Shown here one piece after another: positions 47,473 to 56,182 of a stretch of DNA of 64,000 nt; position 1 is the stretch's first letter; every line of letters begins with the position of its first letter. The position numbers and the translations under genes were made by a program. This DNA comes from Spirosoma rhododendri (GTDB lineage: Bacteria; Bacteroidota; Bacteroidia; Cytophagales; Spirosomataceae), in contig NZ_CP051677.1 of NCBI RefSeq assembly GCF_012849055.1, positions 3,859,001 through 3,923,000 on the forward strand, read 5' to 3'. The notes below the pieces were generated by a model. The model saw only the letters and a list, made by a program, of their open reading frames with translations. It ran no database searches and had not been told where the DNA came from.

Positions 47473-48012
47473 CTAATGTCCCGTCGAATCCGGGCGCATG
47501 GATTTTGGGGCGGGGGGGCGGTAGCCGCCGATCTCCTTCTGCATCGCTTCCTTCTTCGACTGATACTGTGTCCACTGTTCGGGGGTCAGAATCGTCTTAA
47601 GCTTATCTTCCTTTTCTTCGTTGAACATCAGCATCGACTCCCTGATCTGCTTGATTGTTTCGGGGGAAGGACGACCGCTCGTGTTGGTGCCTACAATATC
47701 CTTGATGGCGTCCTGCTGAACCTTGGCGTATTCGTTGTTCAGGTTCTTTACCTCCTTCGCCTGATCTTTCGTCAGCGCCAGATTTTCCTTGAGCCACTTG
47801 GTTTCTTTGTTGGCCATATCCCCAGCGATGTTGGGGATGCTGGCGCGGGGCGTACTCATCTGCCCCATCTGACTGCCCATACCACCCATCCGGCCACCGT
47901 AGCCGCCGTACCCACCCCCGTAGCCACCATACTGACCAAAGCTCTGGCGGGTGAGGAATACGCACAGCGTCAGGCTGAGCGCACACATAAACGTATGCAT
48001 ATACAAGGTCAT
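47473..48012 (-). CDS. Spy/CpxP-like periplasmic helical protein
   Basis: 179 residues. Signal peptide (MTLYMHTFMCALSLTLCVFL), a Gly/Tyr/Met-rich stretch (YGGYGGGYGGYGGRMGGMGS), then a helical domain with LTKDQAKEVKNLNNEYAKVQ and ILTPEQWTQYQSKKEAMQ, the LTPEQ-type repeats of Spy/CpxP-like proteins. Such proteins act as periplasmic chaperones or envelope-stress sensors. The Gly-rich segment is unusual for Spy itself. The start could also be Met5. Monocistronic. Confidence 0.78.
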   Translation of the reverse strand: MTLYMHTFMCALSLTLCVFLTRQSFGQYGGYGGGYGGYGGRMGGMGSQMGQMSTPRASIPNIAGDMANKETKWLKENLALTKDQAKEVKNLNNEYAKVQQDAIKDIVGTNTSGRPSPETIKQIRESMLMFNEEKEDKLKTILTPEQWTQYQSKKEAMQKEIGGYRPPAPKSMRPDSTGH

Positions 48013-48241
48013 AGTCGACAGTCAGTTATCAATTATGCGGTCCAAGTTCGGTAAAAATTGGCTTTGTTAAGGCCGATTGGCCTGAATTCTCCTTCAACGA
48101 GCAGTTGAGTACAGGGCCGGGCCGTTGAAAGCAGAACGTATATAGATAGCGTACTGGCCGGTGTTGAGGGTGATAGGTAACCGCCTTATTTTGACCGGTT
48201 CGACTCAAACTTTTCGCGCCAACACACCGTTCCCTTAGTAT

Positions 48242-48922
48242 ATGGAGACCACCGAAAAAATCCGTAAAGCCTACGTCGAGTTTGTGCTCGAAACGGGCCA
48301 CCAACCCACCTCCGTTTTCCAGTTTGCGAAGAAACTTAAACTGGCCGAAGCCGACTTCTACACCGACTACGCATCGTTCGACGCTATCGAAGCCGACATC
48401 TGGCTTGGGCTGTTCAATGAAGCCCGTAAAACGGTCGATGCCGACGACACCTACCAGGGCTATTCCGTCCGGGAGAAGCTGCTGGCATTCTACTACACCT
48501 GGATTGAACTGCTGAAAGCGCAGCGCAGCTTCGTCGTTTACAGCTATGGCCGGCTGAAAGGTGATATGGCCGGCGCAACACCCATGCAGAAAGCCCGGAT
48601 GCGGTCGCGCCGGGGGATGGCCAACGGGCAGGTGTTCAGCCCATTCAAAGACGCATTTTACGACTACGCCCGCGATTTGCTGGCGGAAGGCCGTGAAAGC
48701 AAAGAAGTGGAGCCGCGTCCATTTGTGACCGACCGCTATCCTGACGCGCTTTGGGCGCAGACGTTGTTTGTGCTCGATTTCTGGGTGCGCGACGTCAGCA
48801 AAGGGTTTGAAAAAACCGACAGTGCCATCGAAAAAGCCGTCAACACCGCTTTCGACCTGATCGGCCGCTCGCCCTTCGACACCCTGTTCGACTTTGCCAA
48901 GTTCGTATACCAGAATAAATGA
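48242..48922 (+). CDS. TetR-family transcriptional regulator
   Basis: 226 residues. The first ~55 form a TetR-like helix-turn-helix (KIRKAYVEFVLETGHQPTSV, FAKKLKLAEADFYTDYASFD), slightly divergent. The C-terminal ligand domain includes FYYTWIELLKAQRSFVVYSY and AVNTAFDLIGRSPFDTLFDF. It lies upstream of an ABC1-kinase gene in the same direction, separated by a long hairpin, a pairing I recall from other Cytophagales. It may regulate that gene and itself. Confidence 0.8.
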   Translation: METTEKIRKAYVEFVLETGHQPTSVFQFAKKLKLAEADFYTDYASFDAIEADIWLGLFNEARKTVDADDTYQGYSVREKLLAFYYTWIELLKAQRSFVVYSYGRLKGDMAGATPMQKARMRSRRGMANGQVFSPFKDAFYDYARDLLAEGRESKEVEPRPFVTDRYPDALWAQTLFVLDFWVRDVSKGFEKTDSAIEKAVNTAFDLIGRSPFDTLFDFAKFVYQNK

Positions 48923-48994
48923 GCGAATGAGCGATTGAGTGAATTAGCGAACATCAGGCATTCACTCAATCGCTCATTCGCTAATTCACTCATT
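48918..48994. terminator. Long hairpin of GAATGAGCG-type words
   Basis: The left arm 48918-48943 pairs with 48961 onward (cattcactcaatcgctcatt), and the right arm runs on to 48994 with further copies of the words. The structure occupies almost the whole 77-base gap between the TetR and ABC1-kinase genes. It resembles the hairpin at 23669-23758 and may terminate or attenuate transcription. Confidence 0.65.
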
Positions 48995-48999
48995 GACTT

Positions 49000-50328
49000 A
49001 TGAAAACGCAGACATCTGTTCCAACGACCAAAGTTGCCCGTGCCAGCCAGTTTGTGAAGGCAGGGGTGAAAGTTGGTGGCAACTATATCAAGCATTATAG
49101 CAAAAAACTGCTCGACCCTGATCTGTCGAAAGAAGAATTGCACAAAGACAATGCTGCCGATATCTACGACGCACTGAGCGAACTGAAAGGCTCGGCGCTG
49201 AAGATGGCGCAGATGCTGAGTATGGACCGGGGACTGCTGCCGGTTGCCTACACCGACAAGTTCACGATGGCGCAATACTCGGCACCACCGTTGTCGGGGC
49301 CGCTGGTTGTCAAGACGTTTCGCACGTATTTTGGCAAAAGCCCGTCGGAACTGTTCGATAAATTCGATATGGAAGCCGTCAATGCGGCCAGTATTGGGCA
49401 GGTGCATCAGGCCTGGAAAGACGGAAAGAAACTGGCTGTAAAAGTGCAATACCCCGGCGTTGCCGACGCCGTCACTTCCGACCTGAAAATAGCCAAGCCG
49501 CTGGCCGTTCGGTTGTTGAACCTCAATGAGCGCGACATCGACCGGTACATGGGTGAGGTAGAGTCGAAACTGCTGGAAGAAACGGACTACGCGCTCGAGC
49601 TTCGGCGGAGTATCGAAATTTCGGAAGCCTGCGCGCACATTCCGGGGCTGGTATTTCCAAAATATTACCCCGAATTTTCGTCGAAGCGTATCCTGACGAT
49701 GGATTGGCTCGACGGGATGCACCTGCGCGAATTCCTGCAAACGAATCCGTCGCAGGAGGTTCGCGATCGCATTGGGCAGGCGCTGTGGGACTTCTATGAT
49801 TTTCAGATTCACACCCTTCGGCAGGTTCACGCCGACCCTCACCCCGGCAACTTCCTGATGCGGGCCGACGGGACGATGGGCGTCATCGACTTCGGTTGCG
49901 TGAAGGTGATTCCCGAATTTTACTACGACAACTACTTCCGGCTCATCAACCCCGATACGCTGGAAGACATGGTGCTGACGGAGCAGATTTTTGATAATCT
50001 GGAGTTCCTGACCCCGCAGGATTCACCCAAAGACCGGGCCTTTTTCTCCGATCTGTTCAAGCAGATGATCTTTATGCTGGGCGCACCATTCGCGGTTGAC
50101 TACTTCGACTTCGGCGATGACGCGTACTTCAATAAGGTGTATGCTTTTGCGGAGGGGCTGGCTAAAGTTGAGGAATTGAAAAGCTCGAAAGTAGCGCGCG
50201 GCTCGCAGGACGGTCTGTACGTCAACCGCACCTACTACGGTCTGTACGCGATGCTCAACGAGTTGAAAGCTCGTGTGGTGACGAACAAACCCGAGTGGCT
50301 TCGTTCGCAGAAGGTTCTTGAACTGTGA
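49000..50328 (+). CDS. ABC1/UbiB-family atypical kinase (AarF-like)
   Basis: 442 residues. UbiB-type features: an N-terminal KGSALKMAQMLSMD in place of KxGQ, the Ala-rich loop VNAASIGQVHQAW, the catalytic Lys in KLAVKVQYPG, HADPHPGNFLM, and the metal-binding Asp in GVIDFGCVKV. ABC1 proteins are ATPases or kinases that support quinone synthesis and lipid traffic. No ubiquinone or menaquinone genes are adjacent. The KMAQ variation is conservative. The sequence has no obvious membrane helix at the C terminus. Confidence 0.9.
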   Translation: MKTQTSVPTTKVARASQFVKAGVKVGGNYIKHYSKKLLDPDLSKEELHKDNAADIYDALSELKGSALKMAQMLSMDRGLLPVAYTDKFTMAQYSAPPLSGPLVVKTFRTYFGKSPSELFDKFDMEAVNAASIGQVHQAWKDGKKLAVKVQYPGVADAVTSDLKIAKPLAVRLLNLNERDIDRYMGEVESKLLEETDYALELRRSIEISEACAHIPGLVFPKYYPEFSSKRILTMDWLDGMHLREFLQTNPSQEVRDRIGQALWDFYDFQIHTLRQVHADPHPGNFLMRADGTMGVIDFGCVKVIPEFYYDNYFRLINPDTLEDMVLTEQIFDNLEFLTPQDSPKDRAFFSDLFKQMIFMLGAPFAVDYFDFGDDAYFNKVYAFAEGLAKVEELKSSKVARGSQDGLYVNRTYYGLYAMLNELKARVVTNKPEWLRSQKVLEL

Positions 50329-50487
50329 TTAATGCTGGTTGCATTGATGGACTGTGATTTCTTTCTTGAATCATAGCTCATCAGAGCAATCAGGGTAATC
50401 AACGTTCAGATGGTCTTGAACGTTGATTGCCCTGATTCCTTTTTTGAATCACAGTTCATCAGCGTAATCACAAAAATCACAGTTCAG
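50328..50487. repeat. Array of inverted AATCACAGTTCA-type repeats (left of nucleotidyltransferase pair)
   Basis: Contains a hairpin (aatcagggtaatcaacgtt against aacgttgattgccctgatt, 50389-50432) flanked by two copies of the unit tttcttgaatcatagctcat / ttttgaatcacagttcatca. The same units recur at 51381-51605 on the other side of the nucleotidyltransferase genes. No coding frame. Confidence 0.7.
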
Positions 50488-50529
50488 ACAGAATTGGCAG
50501 GCTAGACTGTTTTTTCGTTAGTTTGCTTA

Positions 50530-50970
50530 ATGGAATACAAGGACGTTCGATGGGAGCAACGGTTCGCTAACTACAGGAAAGCGCTTACGCGATTGAGCGA
50601 AGCGGCCACGCAGGCTACAGTGGAGAAGCTGTCTGATCTCGAAGAAGAGGGGCTAATTCAACGATTTGAATACACGTACGAATTAGCCTGGAAGACATTG
50701 CAGGATTTACTCCGGGAAAAAGGGTACGTCGATCTTAAAGGACCTAAAGATGTACTGAATCAGGCATTTTTGGTTGGATACATTGAAGGAGATGCTGCCT
50801 GGAGGGCAATGAAAAAATCCCGTGAGTTAACATCTCATACCTATGATCAGGGAACTGCCAGTGAGATCGCAAAAGCAATTGTCGAAACATACTGGCAGTT
50901 ATTGAAAGACCTCGAATCACGTCTCGAAGAAGAGCGCTACGGGCGACAAACAACGATATTTGATGAATAA
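50530..50970 (+). CDS. HI0074-family nucleotidyltransferase substrate-binding protein
   Basis: 146 residues. Four-helix protein with RWEQRFANYRKALTRLSEA at the N terminus, LIQRFEYTYELAWKTLQDLL and SHTYDQGTASEIAKAIVETY, the signature of the HI0074 family that pairs with a minimal nucleotidyltransferase. It overlaps the nucleotidyltransferase gene by 8 bases. Such two-gene units behave like toxin-antitoxin modules in some species, with the HEPN-type subunit possibly toxic. Composition is more AT-rich than the neighbours, suggesting transfer. Confidence 0.9.
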   Translation: MEYKDVRWEQRFANYRKALTRLSEAATQATVEKLSDLEEEGLIQRFEYTYELAWKTLQDLLREKGYVDLKGPKDVLNQAFLVGYIEGDAAWRAMKKSRELTSHTYDQGTASEIAKAIVETYWQLLKDLESRLEEERYGRQTTIFDE

Positions 50971-51286
50971 ATACGGGCTTGACAACGACGTACTGGCTGA
51001 AATTGCCGCAATCTTCGAGCAGTATCCTCCTGTGTCACGCGTAGTACTATTCGGATCTCGGGCGATGGGCACACACCGACCCGGTTCTGACATTGATCTC
51101 GCTATCGAAGGGGATGATCTTGGCCTCTGGGATATCGTCAACCTGCTTGACGCACTGGAAGAACTCGATTTGTTATACTCGTTCGATTTGCTGAACAGAC
51201 AGAATATAGCCGAACCTGCTCTGATCGATCATATCAACCGCGTCGGTGTTCCAATATACAACCGACTACCGGTTACCGCTTCCTGA
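50963..51286 (+). CDS. Minimal nucleotidyltransferase (MNT/MntA-like)
   Basis: 107 residues from ATG 50963 (TTG 50960 is just upstream in frame). The polymerase-beta motif is complete: GSRAMGTHRPGSDIDLAI, with the two catalytic Asp of DID. LYSFDLLNRQNIAEPALIDH is the usual C-terminal part. MNT proteins adenylylate a partner HEPN protein in known toxin-antitoxin systems, here presumably the HI0074-like product encoded just upstream. The role as an antitoxin is inferred. Confidence 0.9.
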   Translation: MNKYGLDNDVLAEIAAIFEQYPPVSRVVLFGSRAMGTHRPGSDIDLAIEGDDLGLWDIVNLLDALEELDLLYSFDLLNRQNIAEPALIDHINRVGVPIYNRLPVTAS

Positions 51287-51380
51287 ACACGAAGCACGGA
51301 TTGCGCAAAAAAATACTGAACCGCCATGCGGCCCTGTGTGTTTCGTTTGATTGCGTGATTTCGCTGACTTAGAACGAGAA

Positions 51381-51605
51381 GAAAAATCATAGCCCATCAG
51401 AACAATTAGTCAATCACAGTTCAAGACGATCTGAACTATGGTTAGCTGGCTGCTCTGATTTCTTTTTTTGAATCATAGTCCATCAATGCAATCAGCATTA
51501 ATCACAGTTCAGATTAGTTTTGAACTATGATTCGTTTGATCACACTGATCGCCCTGATTTCTTTTTGTGAATCATAGTCCATCAGCGTAATTACAAAAAT
51601 CACAC
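51381..51605. repeat. Array of AATCATAGTCCATCA-type repeats (right of nucleotidyltransferase pair)
   Basis: Three direct copies of a unit including tgaatcatagtccatca and an interleaved inverted unit (aatcacagttcaga / tctgaacta) at about 75-base intervals. The units match those at 50328-50487. The remaining part of the 359-base gap (51287-51380) shows nothing recognisable. Confidence 0.7.
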
Positions 51606-51645
51606 GGGGCCGCCCGGCGGTTCAAGAAAATTCAAGACATTCTCT

Positions 51646-52167
51646 ATGGCTCGTCCCCGGTTCGACGATATTTTTATGGATCTGGCCATTAACCTGGCCA
51701 AGCGTTCGCATTGCATCAAAGCCCAGGTGGGAGCCGTGCTGGCGCGGGACACCCGGATTATTTCCATTGGTTACAATGGCCCGCCCGCCGGGACGCACAA
51801 TTGCGACGAGGAGTTTCCCGGCGTGGGTTGCCCCCGCGACTCGAAAGGGTCTTGTTCGTTGGCGCTTCATGCCGAGCAGAACGCCATTTTGTACGCGGCC
51901 AAGAACGGTGCGGCTATCGAGGGGGCCACTATCTACGTTACCCTGTCGCCCTGCATTGCCTGCGCCCGAATCATCTACAGCATGAAAATCGCGCGGGTCG
52001 TGTACCTGAATTCGTACGCCGAATACAAAGGCATCGGTGTTGATGAAGGGGTGGAGTTTCTGCGTCGGTTCGGCGTGACGGTCGAGCGGTACGTGTCGAC
52101 GGATAGCCTGGCGATGGCCGAAGAAGGGAACCCCGGCAACCCCGACGTCGTTCGACAAGGGGCATGA
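51646..52167 (+). CDS. Deoxycytidylate (dCMP) deaminase
   Basis: 173 residues. Zinc site: HAE (His75, Glu77) and PCIACARII (Cys103, Cys106). The N-terminal SIGYNGPPAGTHNCDEEF and the CPRDSKGSC loop are those of ComEB/dCMP deaminases rather than tRNA or cytidine deaminases. It makes dUMP for thymidylate synthesis. It overlaps the next gene by 4 bases. Confidence 0.93.
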   Translation: MARPRFDDIFMDLAINLAKRSHCIKAQVGAVLARDTRIISIGYNGPPAGTHNCDEEFPGVGCPRDSKGSCSLALHAEQNAILYAAKNGAAIEGATIYVTLSPCIACARIIYSMKIARVVYLNSYAEYKGIGVDEGVEFLRRFGVTVERYVSTDSLAMAEEGNPGNPDVVRQGA

Positions 52168-52763
52168 ACATACTCGCACACGCGTACCTGTCGGACCGTA
52201 ACGCCGACTGGCTGATCGGTAATTTCATCGGTGATTTTATCAAGGGCGACCCGGCCAACCCCCGTCACGGCTTGCACGCGGGTGAGGTTGAGGGCGTCCG
52301 GATACACCGCGCCATCGATGCCTTCACCGACAGTCACTCCGCCGTGGCTGCCGTGCGCGACCTGCTGCGACCCCGCTGCCACAAATATGCCGGTGTGGCT
52401 GTCGACGTCTTTTTCGATCACATGCTGGCTACTCAGTTTTCGGCGTTGACCGGTGAATCACTACCCGCATTTACGGCGTATTTTTACACGACACTGCAAC
52501 AGCATGTCAACCGGTTACCCGTGTCGGCCCGCCGAATGCTCGACGCCATGGTTCGCTACGACTGGATTACGAGTTATCAGACCACGACCGGTATCGATCG
52601 GGCGCTCACCGGAATTTCCCACCGGACGCCCTACGTATCAGGGCTGGATACGGCCGTCGAAGACCTGATCCGGTTTGACGAACCGATTCAGGCGCAGTTC
52701 AACCGATTCTGGCCCGAACTCGTTGCCCACGTAGCTAACTTCCGGGTCGGAACTGACCATTGA
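52164..52763 (+). CDS. Acyl carrier protein phosphodiesterase (AcpH family)
   Basis: 199 residues. MNILAHAYLS, NFIGDFIKG, GVRIHRAIDAFTDSH and the metal-binding DVFFDHMLA are the HD-like hallmarks of the AcpH/DUF479 family, which removes 4'-phosphopantetheine from acyl carrier protein. Placed between the dCMP deaminase and the Pol III delta subunit in an apparent operon of housekeeping genes. Confidence 0.9.
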   Translation: MNILAHAYLSDRNADWLIGNFIGDFIKGDPANPRHGLHAGEVEGVRIHRAIDAFTDSHSAVAAVRDLLRPRCHKYAGVAVDVFFDHMLATQFSALTGESLPAFTAYFYTTLQQHVNRLPVSARRMLDAMVRYDWITSYQTTTGIDRALTGISHRTPYVSGLDTAVEDLIRFDEPIQAQFNRFWPELVAHVANFRVGTDH

Positions 52764-52785
52764 AAACCGCAAACCGCCTACCGAA

Positions 52786-53820
52786 TTGATTGCCGCCGTT
52801 GATACCCTGCTAAAAGACATCCGTAACAAACGCATTGCCCCCGTTTACCTCATTCACGGCGACGAACCGTACTACCTTGACCGTGTCGCTGACGAGCTGG
52901 AGAAAGTAGCCGTGCCCGTTGCGGAGCGGGGGTTCAACCAGTTTGTGCTGTTTGGTAAAGATGCCGACGTCGGGGCCGTTATCAACTACGCCCGGCGGTA
53001 CCCGTTTATGGCCGAGCGGCAACTGGTGCTGGTGAAAGAAGCGCAGCAACTGGCCGGTATCAACGATAAATCGGCGCAGACACTGCTGGAAGATTACGCG
53101 CTGAACCCGCTGTCGAGCACGATCCTGATGCTGTGCTACACCAAAGAAGACGGCAAGCCCGGCCTCGACGAGCGCAAAGCGTGGGTGAAAGCGTTTGGCA
53201 ACAAAGGCAAGCTGCTGGGTATCAAAAAGCTGTACGACAACAAAGTGCCCGACTGGGTAGGGGAGTATTGCCGTGAGCAGGGTACCAAAGTAAGCCCCAA
53301 AGCCTGCCAACTCCTGGCCGACCACATTGGCAACGACCTCAAACGGCTGGCGAGTGAGATCGACAAGATCATGATTAACCTGCACGTTGGCGAAGAAATT
53401 TCGGCGACGACAGTCGAGCGGCTGGTGGGTATCAGCAAGGAATACAACGTGTTTGAGTTGCAGAAAGCCCTTGTCAGCCGCGACGTGGTGAAGGCGAATC
53501 AGATTGTCGACTATCTGGGTAAGAACGCCAAAGACAACCCGCTCGTGGTAGTGCTGGCGCAGCTGTTCGCGTACTTCAGCAAGGTGATTCTGGTGCAGGC
53601 GAGCAAAGATCAGTCGGAGAAGGCGCTGGCGGGTGTATTGGGTGTCAACCCGTTTTTCGTCAAAGATTACCTGTCGGCGGCCCGCACATTTCCGCTGCCC
53701 AAAGTAGCCGCTATCATCCACGCTATCCGCCGAGCCGATGCCCTGAGCAAAGGCATCGACGCCCCCACGATGAACGAAACTGACATCCTGCGCGAACTGG
53801 TTTTCGACGTGCTGCACTAG
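52786..53820 (+). CDS. holA: DNA polymerase III delta subunit
   Basis: 344 residues from a TTG start; the only other upstream in-frame codons before a stop are non-start. PVYLIHGDEPYYLDRVADEL is the N-terminal AAA-type opening, GNDLKRLASEIDKIMIN is the family's most conserved block, and NVFELQKALVSRD leads to the C-terminal helical domain. Delta opens the sliding clamp as part of the clamp loader. 22 bases after the ACP phosphodiesterase gene. Confidence 0.93.
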   Translation: MIAAVDTLLKDIRNKRIAPVYLIHGDEPYYLDRVADELEKVAVPVAERGFNQFVLFGKDADVGAVINYARRYPFMAERQLVLVKEAQQLAGINDKSAQTLLEDYALNPLSSTILMLCYTKEDGKPGLDERKAWVKAFGNKGKLLGIKKLYDNKVPDWVGEYCREQGTKVSPKACQLLADHIGNDLKRLASEIDKIMINLHVGEEISATTVERLVGISKEYNVFELQKALVSRDVVKANQIVDYLGKNAKDNPLVVVLAQLFAYFSKVILVQASKDQSEKALAGVLGVNPFFVKDYLSAARTFPLPKVAAIIHAIRRADALSKGIDAPTMNETDILRELVFDVLH

Positions 53821-53862
53821 CCATCAAAGAGAGCAAAAGGGGAGTGCCCGCATACCGACAAC

Positions 53863-54720
53863 ATGAACCCGTACTATCCTACATTCGAGTCGAGCTACAA
53901 ACGGCTGGGGTACAACACCTTCAACAGCAGGCAACTGGATTGGGTGAACAGCGACCGGTTTCGTGCGTCGATCAAGATACTGCTGCTGCCAGCCGGTTAC
54001 AGACTAACGGTCGACTTTACCCCGTTTGAAACAACCGTGCCGACACTGTTTTTTGTGGCCCATAACCAGTTTCTGACGATGCTGTCGGGCACTGCCGACA
54101 CGGCTGCCATGGTTCATTACAACCGTGATTTTTACTGTGTGCAGATTCACGATGCCGAAGTAGCCTGCGATGGGCTTCTGTTCAACAACATACTGCAAAT
54201 CCCGAAAATCGACCTGACGCCGACAGCCCACGCTACCATGAGCAGCCTGTTTGCGCGCATTGCCGACGAACTTCAGCAGCAGGAATCGTCGGTGGAAGAA
54301 ATGATCCGCACCTATCTGAAGCAGATCATTATTCTGGCGACCCGCGAGTGGAAAAAACAGCACCTCGATACGCTGGTGCCGCTTGTCGAGCCTGCTGAGA
54401 AGGAGTTTTTCCGGAACTTTGGGCAGCTGGTCGAAATTCATTACAAAGAGAAGCATACCGTGGCCGACTATGCTACGCTGATGGGCATCGCTCCGAAAAC
54501 ACTCGCCAATAAATTCAACCGGCTGCATCTGGAGAACCCCAACGAGATCATCAAAAACCGGATCGTGCTGGAAGCCAAACGCCTGCTAGTCTACACCGAT
54601 CAGAGCGTAAAGGAGATCGCTTTTCAACTGGGGTACGACGATCCGGCTTACTTCAACCGGCTGTTTACGCAGAAAGCGGGGGCTTCTCCGGCCGGGTTCA
54701 GGAAGGGAATGAAAGGGTAG
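53863..54720 (+). CDS. AraC-family transcriptional regulator
   Basis: 285 residues. An N-terminal cupin-like sensor part (FRASIKILLLPAGYRLTVDF) precedes the AraC double helix-turn-helix in the last ~100 residues: VADYATLMGIAPKTLANKFN and VKEIAFQLGYDDPAYFNRLF with TQKAGASPAGFR. It is followed by the esterase gene on the same strand after 182 bases, and may control it. The inducer is unknown. Confidence 0.92.
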   Translation: MNPYYPTFESSYKRLGYNTFNSRQLDWVNSDRFRASIKILLLPAGYRLTVDFTPFETTVPTLFFVAHNQFLTMLSGTADTAAMVHYNRDFYCVQIHDAEVACDGLLFNNILQIPKIDLTPTAHATMSSLFARIADELQQQESSVEEMIRTYLKQIIILATREWKKQHLDTLVPLVEPAEKEFFRNFGQLVEIHYKEKHTVADYATLMGIAPKTLANKFNRLHLENPNEIIKNRIVLEAKRLLVYTDQSVKEIAFQLGYDDPAYFNRLFTQKAGASPAGFRKGMKG

Positions 54721-54902
54721 GGCCTCATTTCCCGGCTTCGGGAAAAATATCCAATCAAAACTGCCTTTCTGCTATTTTTCAGCGCATACGGGGGAAATAC
54801 TTTTGTGCAGGCAAGTCGATCAGACCAGCGCGTTTCAGCGGTGAAACCCGGTGATCCGGCGATGAGCCAGTTTACACACTCGTTATGTACCCCAATAAAC
54901 GT

Positions 54903-55958
54903 ATGAAAACCAATTCCGTAAAATCGGCCCTGCTGGCTGGCGCGATGCTGTTCGCGGCCAATGCAACCGTCATGGCGCAGTCGACCGTACCCGCAGCGCA
55001 GGACCCCGCCATTCTGAAAGACATCCGCGTTTTCCTGAAAGGGTTGAACAGCGCTGGTGGTCCGCCCCTGGAAACGATGGCCCCCAAAGATGCCCGTATG
55101 GTGCTGGTCAACGCGCAGAAGTCGGTGAGCTTCGATTACTCAGACATTGAGGAGTCGGAAAAAACGATCACGCAGGATGGCATTACCGTTAAACTTCACA
55201 TCGTAAAGCCAAAGGGAGCCAAGGCTGGTTTGCCCGCTTTCATGTTCTTCCACGGCGGTGGCTGGGTGCTCGGCGACTTCCCAACCCACAAGCGGCTGGT
55301 GCGCGATCTGGCCGTGAAAAGCGGTGCTGTCGGTATCTTTCCCGACTATACACCCTCACCCGAAGCGCACTATCCGGTGGCGATCAATCAGGCATATGCC
55401 GCTACCAAATGGGTGGCTGAGCATGGCAAGGAGATCGGCGTCGATGGGTCGCGGCTGGCCGTGGCTGGTAACAGCGTCGGTGGCAACATGGCTACTGTCG
55501 TGGCGCTGATGGCTAAAGACAAAAAAGGACCGAAACTCGCGTATCAACTGCTGTTGTGGCCCGTTACGGATGCTGACTTCAGCCGTGAGTCGTACACCAA
55601 ATACGCGCAGGAACGCTTCCTGACCACGCCCCTGATGAAGTGGATGTGGGACAACTACACCACCAACCCGACCGAGCGCAAAAACAAGTACGCGTCGCCG
55701 ATGCAGGCTTCGCTGACAGAGTTGAGCGGTCTGCCCCCGGCACTGGTTCAGGTAGCTGAAAACGACATTCTGCACGACGAAGGTGTCGCCTATGGCCGGA
55801 AACTGGACGAAGCGGGTGTACCGACCACGATCTCCGTCTATGCCGGATTTATCCACGACTACGGAATGCTGAACCCGCTGGCCAAGATTCCGGCGGTGCA
55901 GACCTCGCTCACGGAAGCTGCTGCGGTGCTCAACAAAGCCCTGTTTCCCCAAAAGTAA
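54903..55958 (+). CDS. Exported alpha/beta hydrolase, hormone-sensitive lipase family
   Basis: 351 residues from ATG 54903 (the frame opens 6 codons earlier), chosen for the signal peptide KSALLAGAMLFAANATVMAQ. Oxyanion motif HGGGW (about 117-121), nucleophile Ser191 in GNSVGG, then the acid in AENDILHDEG and His in FIHDYGM. This is the HSL/acetyl-esterase group acting on short acyl esters. It is preceded by an AraC regulator and followed by a terminator. Confidence 0.93.
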   Translation: MKTNSVKSALLAGAMLFAANATVMAQSTVPAAQDPAILKDIRVFLKGLNSAGGPPLETMAPKDARMVLVNAQKSVSFDYSDIEESEKTITQDGITVKLHIVKPKGAKAGLPAFMFFHGGGWVLGDFPTHKRLVRDLAVKSGAVGIFPDYTPSPEAHYPVAINQAYAATKWVAEHGKEIGVDGSRLAVAGNSVGGNMATVVALMAKDKKGPKLAYQLLLWPVTDADFSRESYTKYAQERFLTTPLMKWMWDNYTTNPTERKNKYASPMQASLTELSGLPPALVQVAENDILHDEGVAYGRKLDEAGVPTTISVYAGFIHDYGMLNPLAKIPAVQTSLTEAAAVLNKALFPQK

Positions 55959-56008
55959 GCCGTGGCCGGTCATCGTTGACCAAGTGCGCTGACAGCGTAA
56001 CGATATCC

Positions 56009-56049
56009 AAAAGCCGACAGCCGTGCTCGTAGCATGGCTGTCGGCTTTT
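56009..56049. terminator. Hairpin terminator after the esterase gene
   Basis: 19-base arms (56009-56027 with 56031-56049, one G-U-type mismatch) with a 3-base spacer; A4 and T4 at the ends. 50 bases beyond the esterase stop. Confidence 0.82.
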
Positions 56050-56182
56050 GTCGTATTAACAGTCCATTAGCTGACCATGTGTCTTACCGGTGCATACGCC
56101 GGGCCAACGCCCCACCACGACTGAAACCGGTAGTCTGCGCGAATCGGTTTTTGGTATATTGCACCCGACGAAACACGTTTGT

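Noticed and set aside
48736..49842. 368-codon open frame on the minus strand
   Set aside because: Antisense to the TetR and ABC1-kinase genes and the hairpin between them; no recognisable protein.
50328..51605. CRISPR array
   Set aside because: The repeats are degenerate, occur in both orientations and are not separated by regular unique spacers; no cas genes are in the window.
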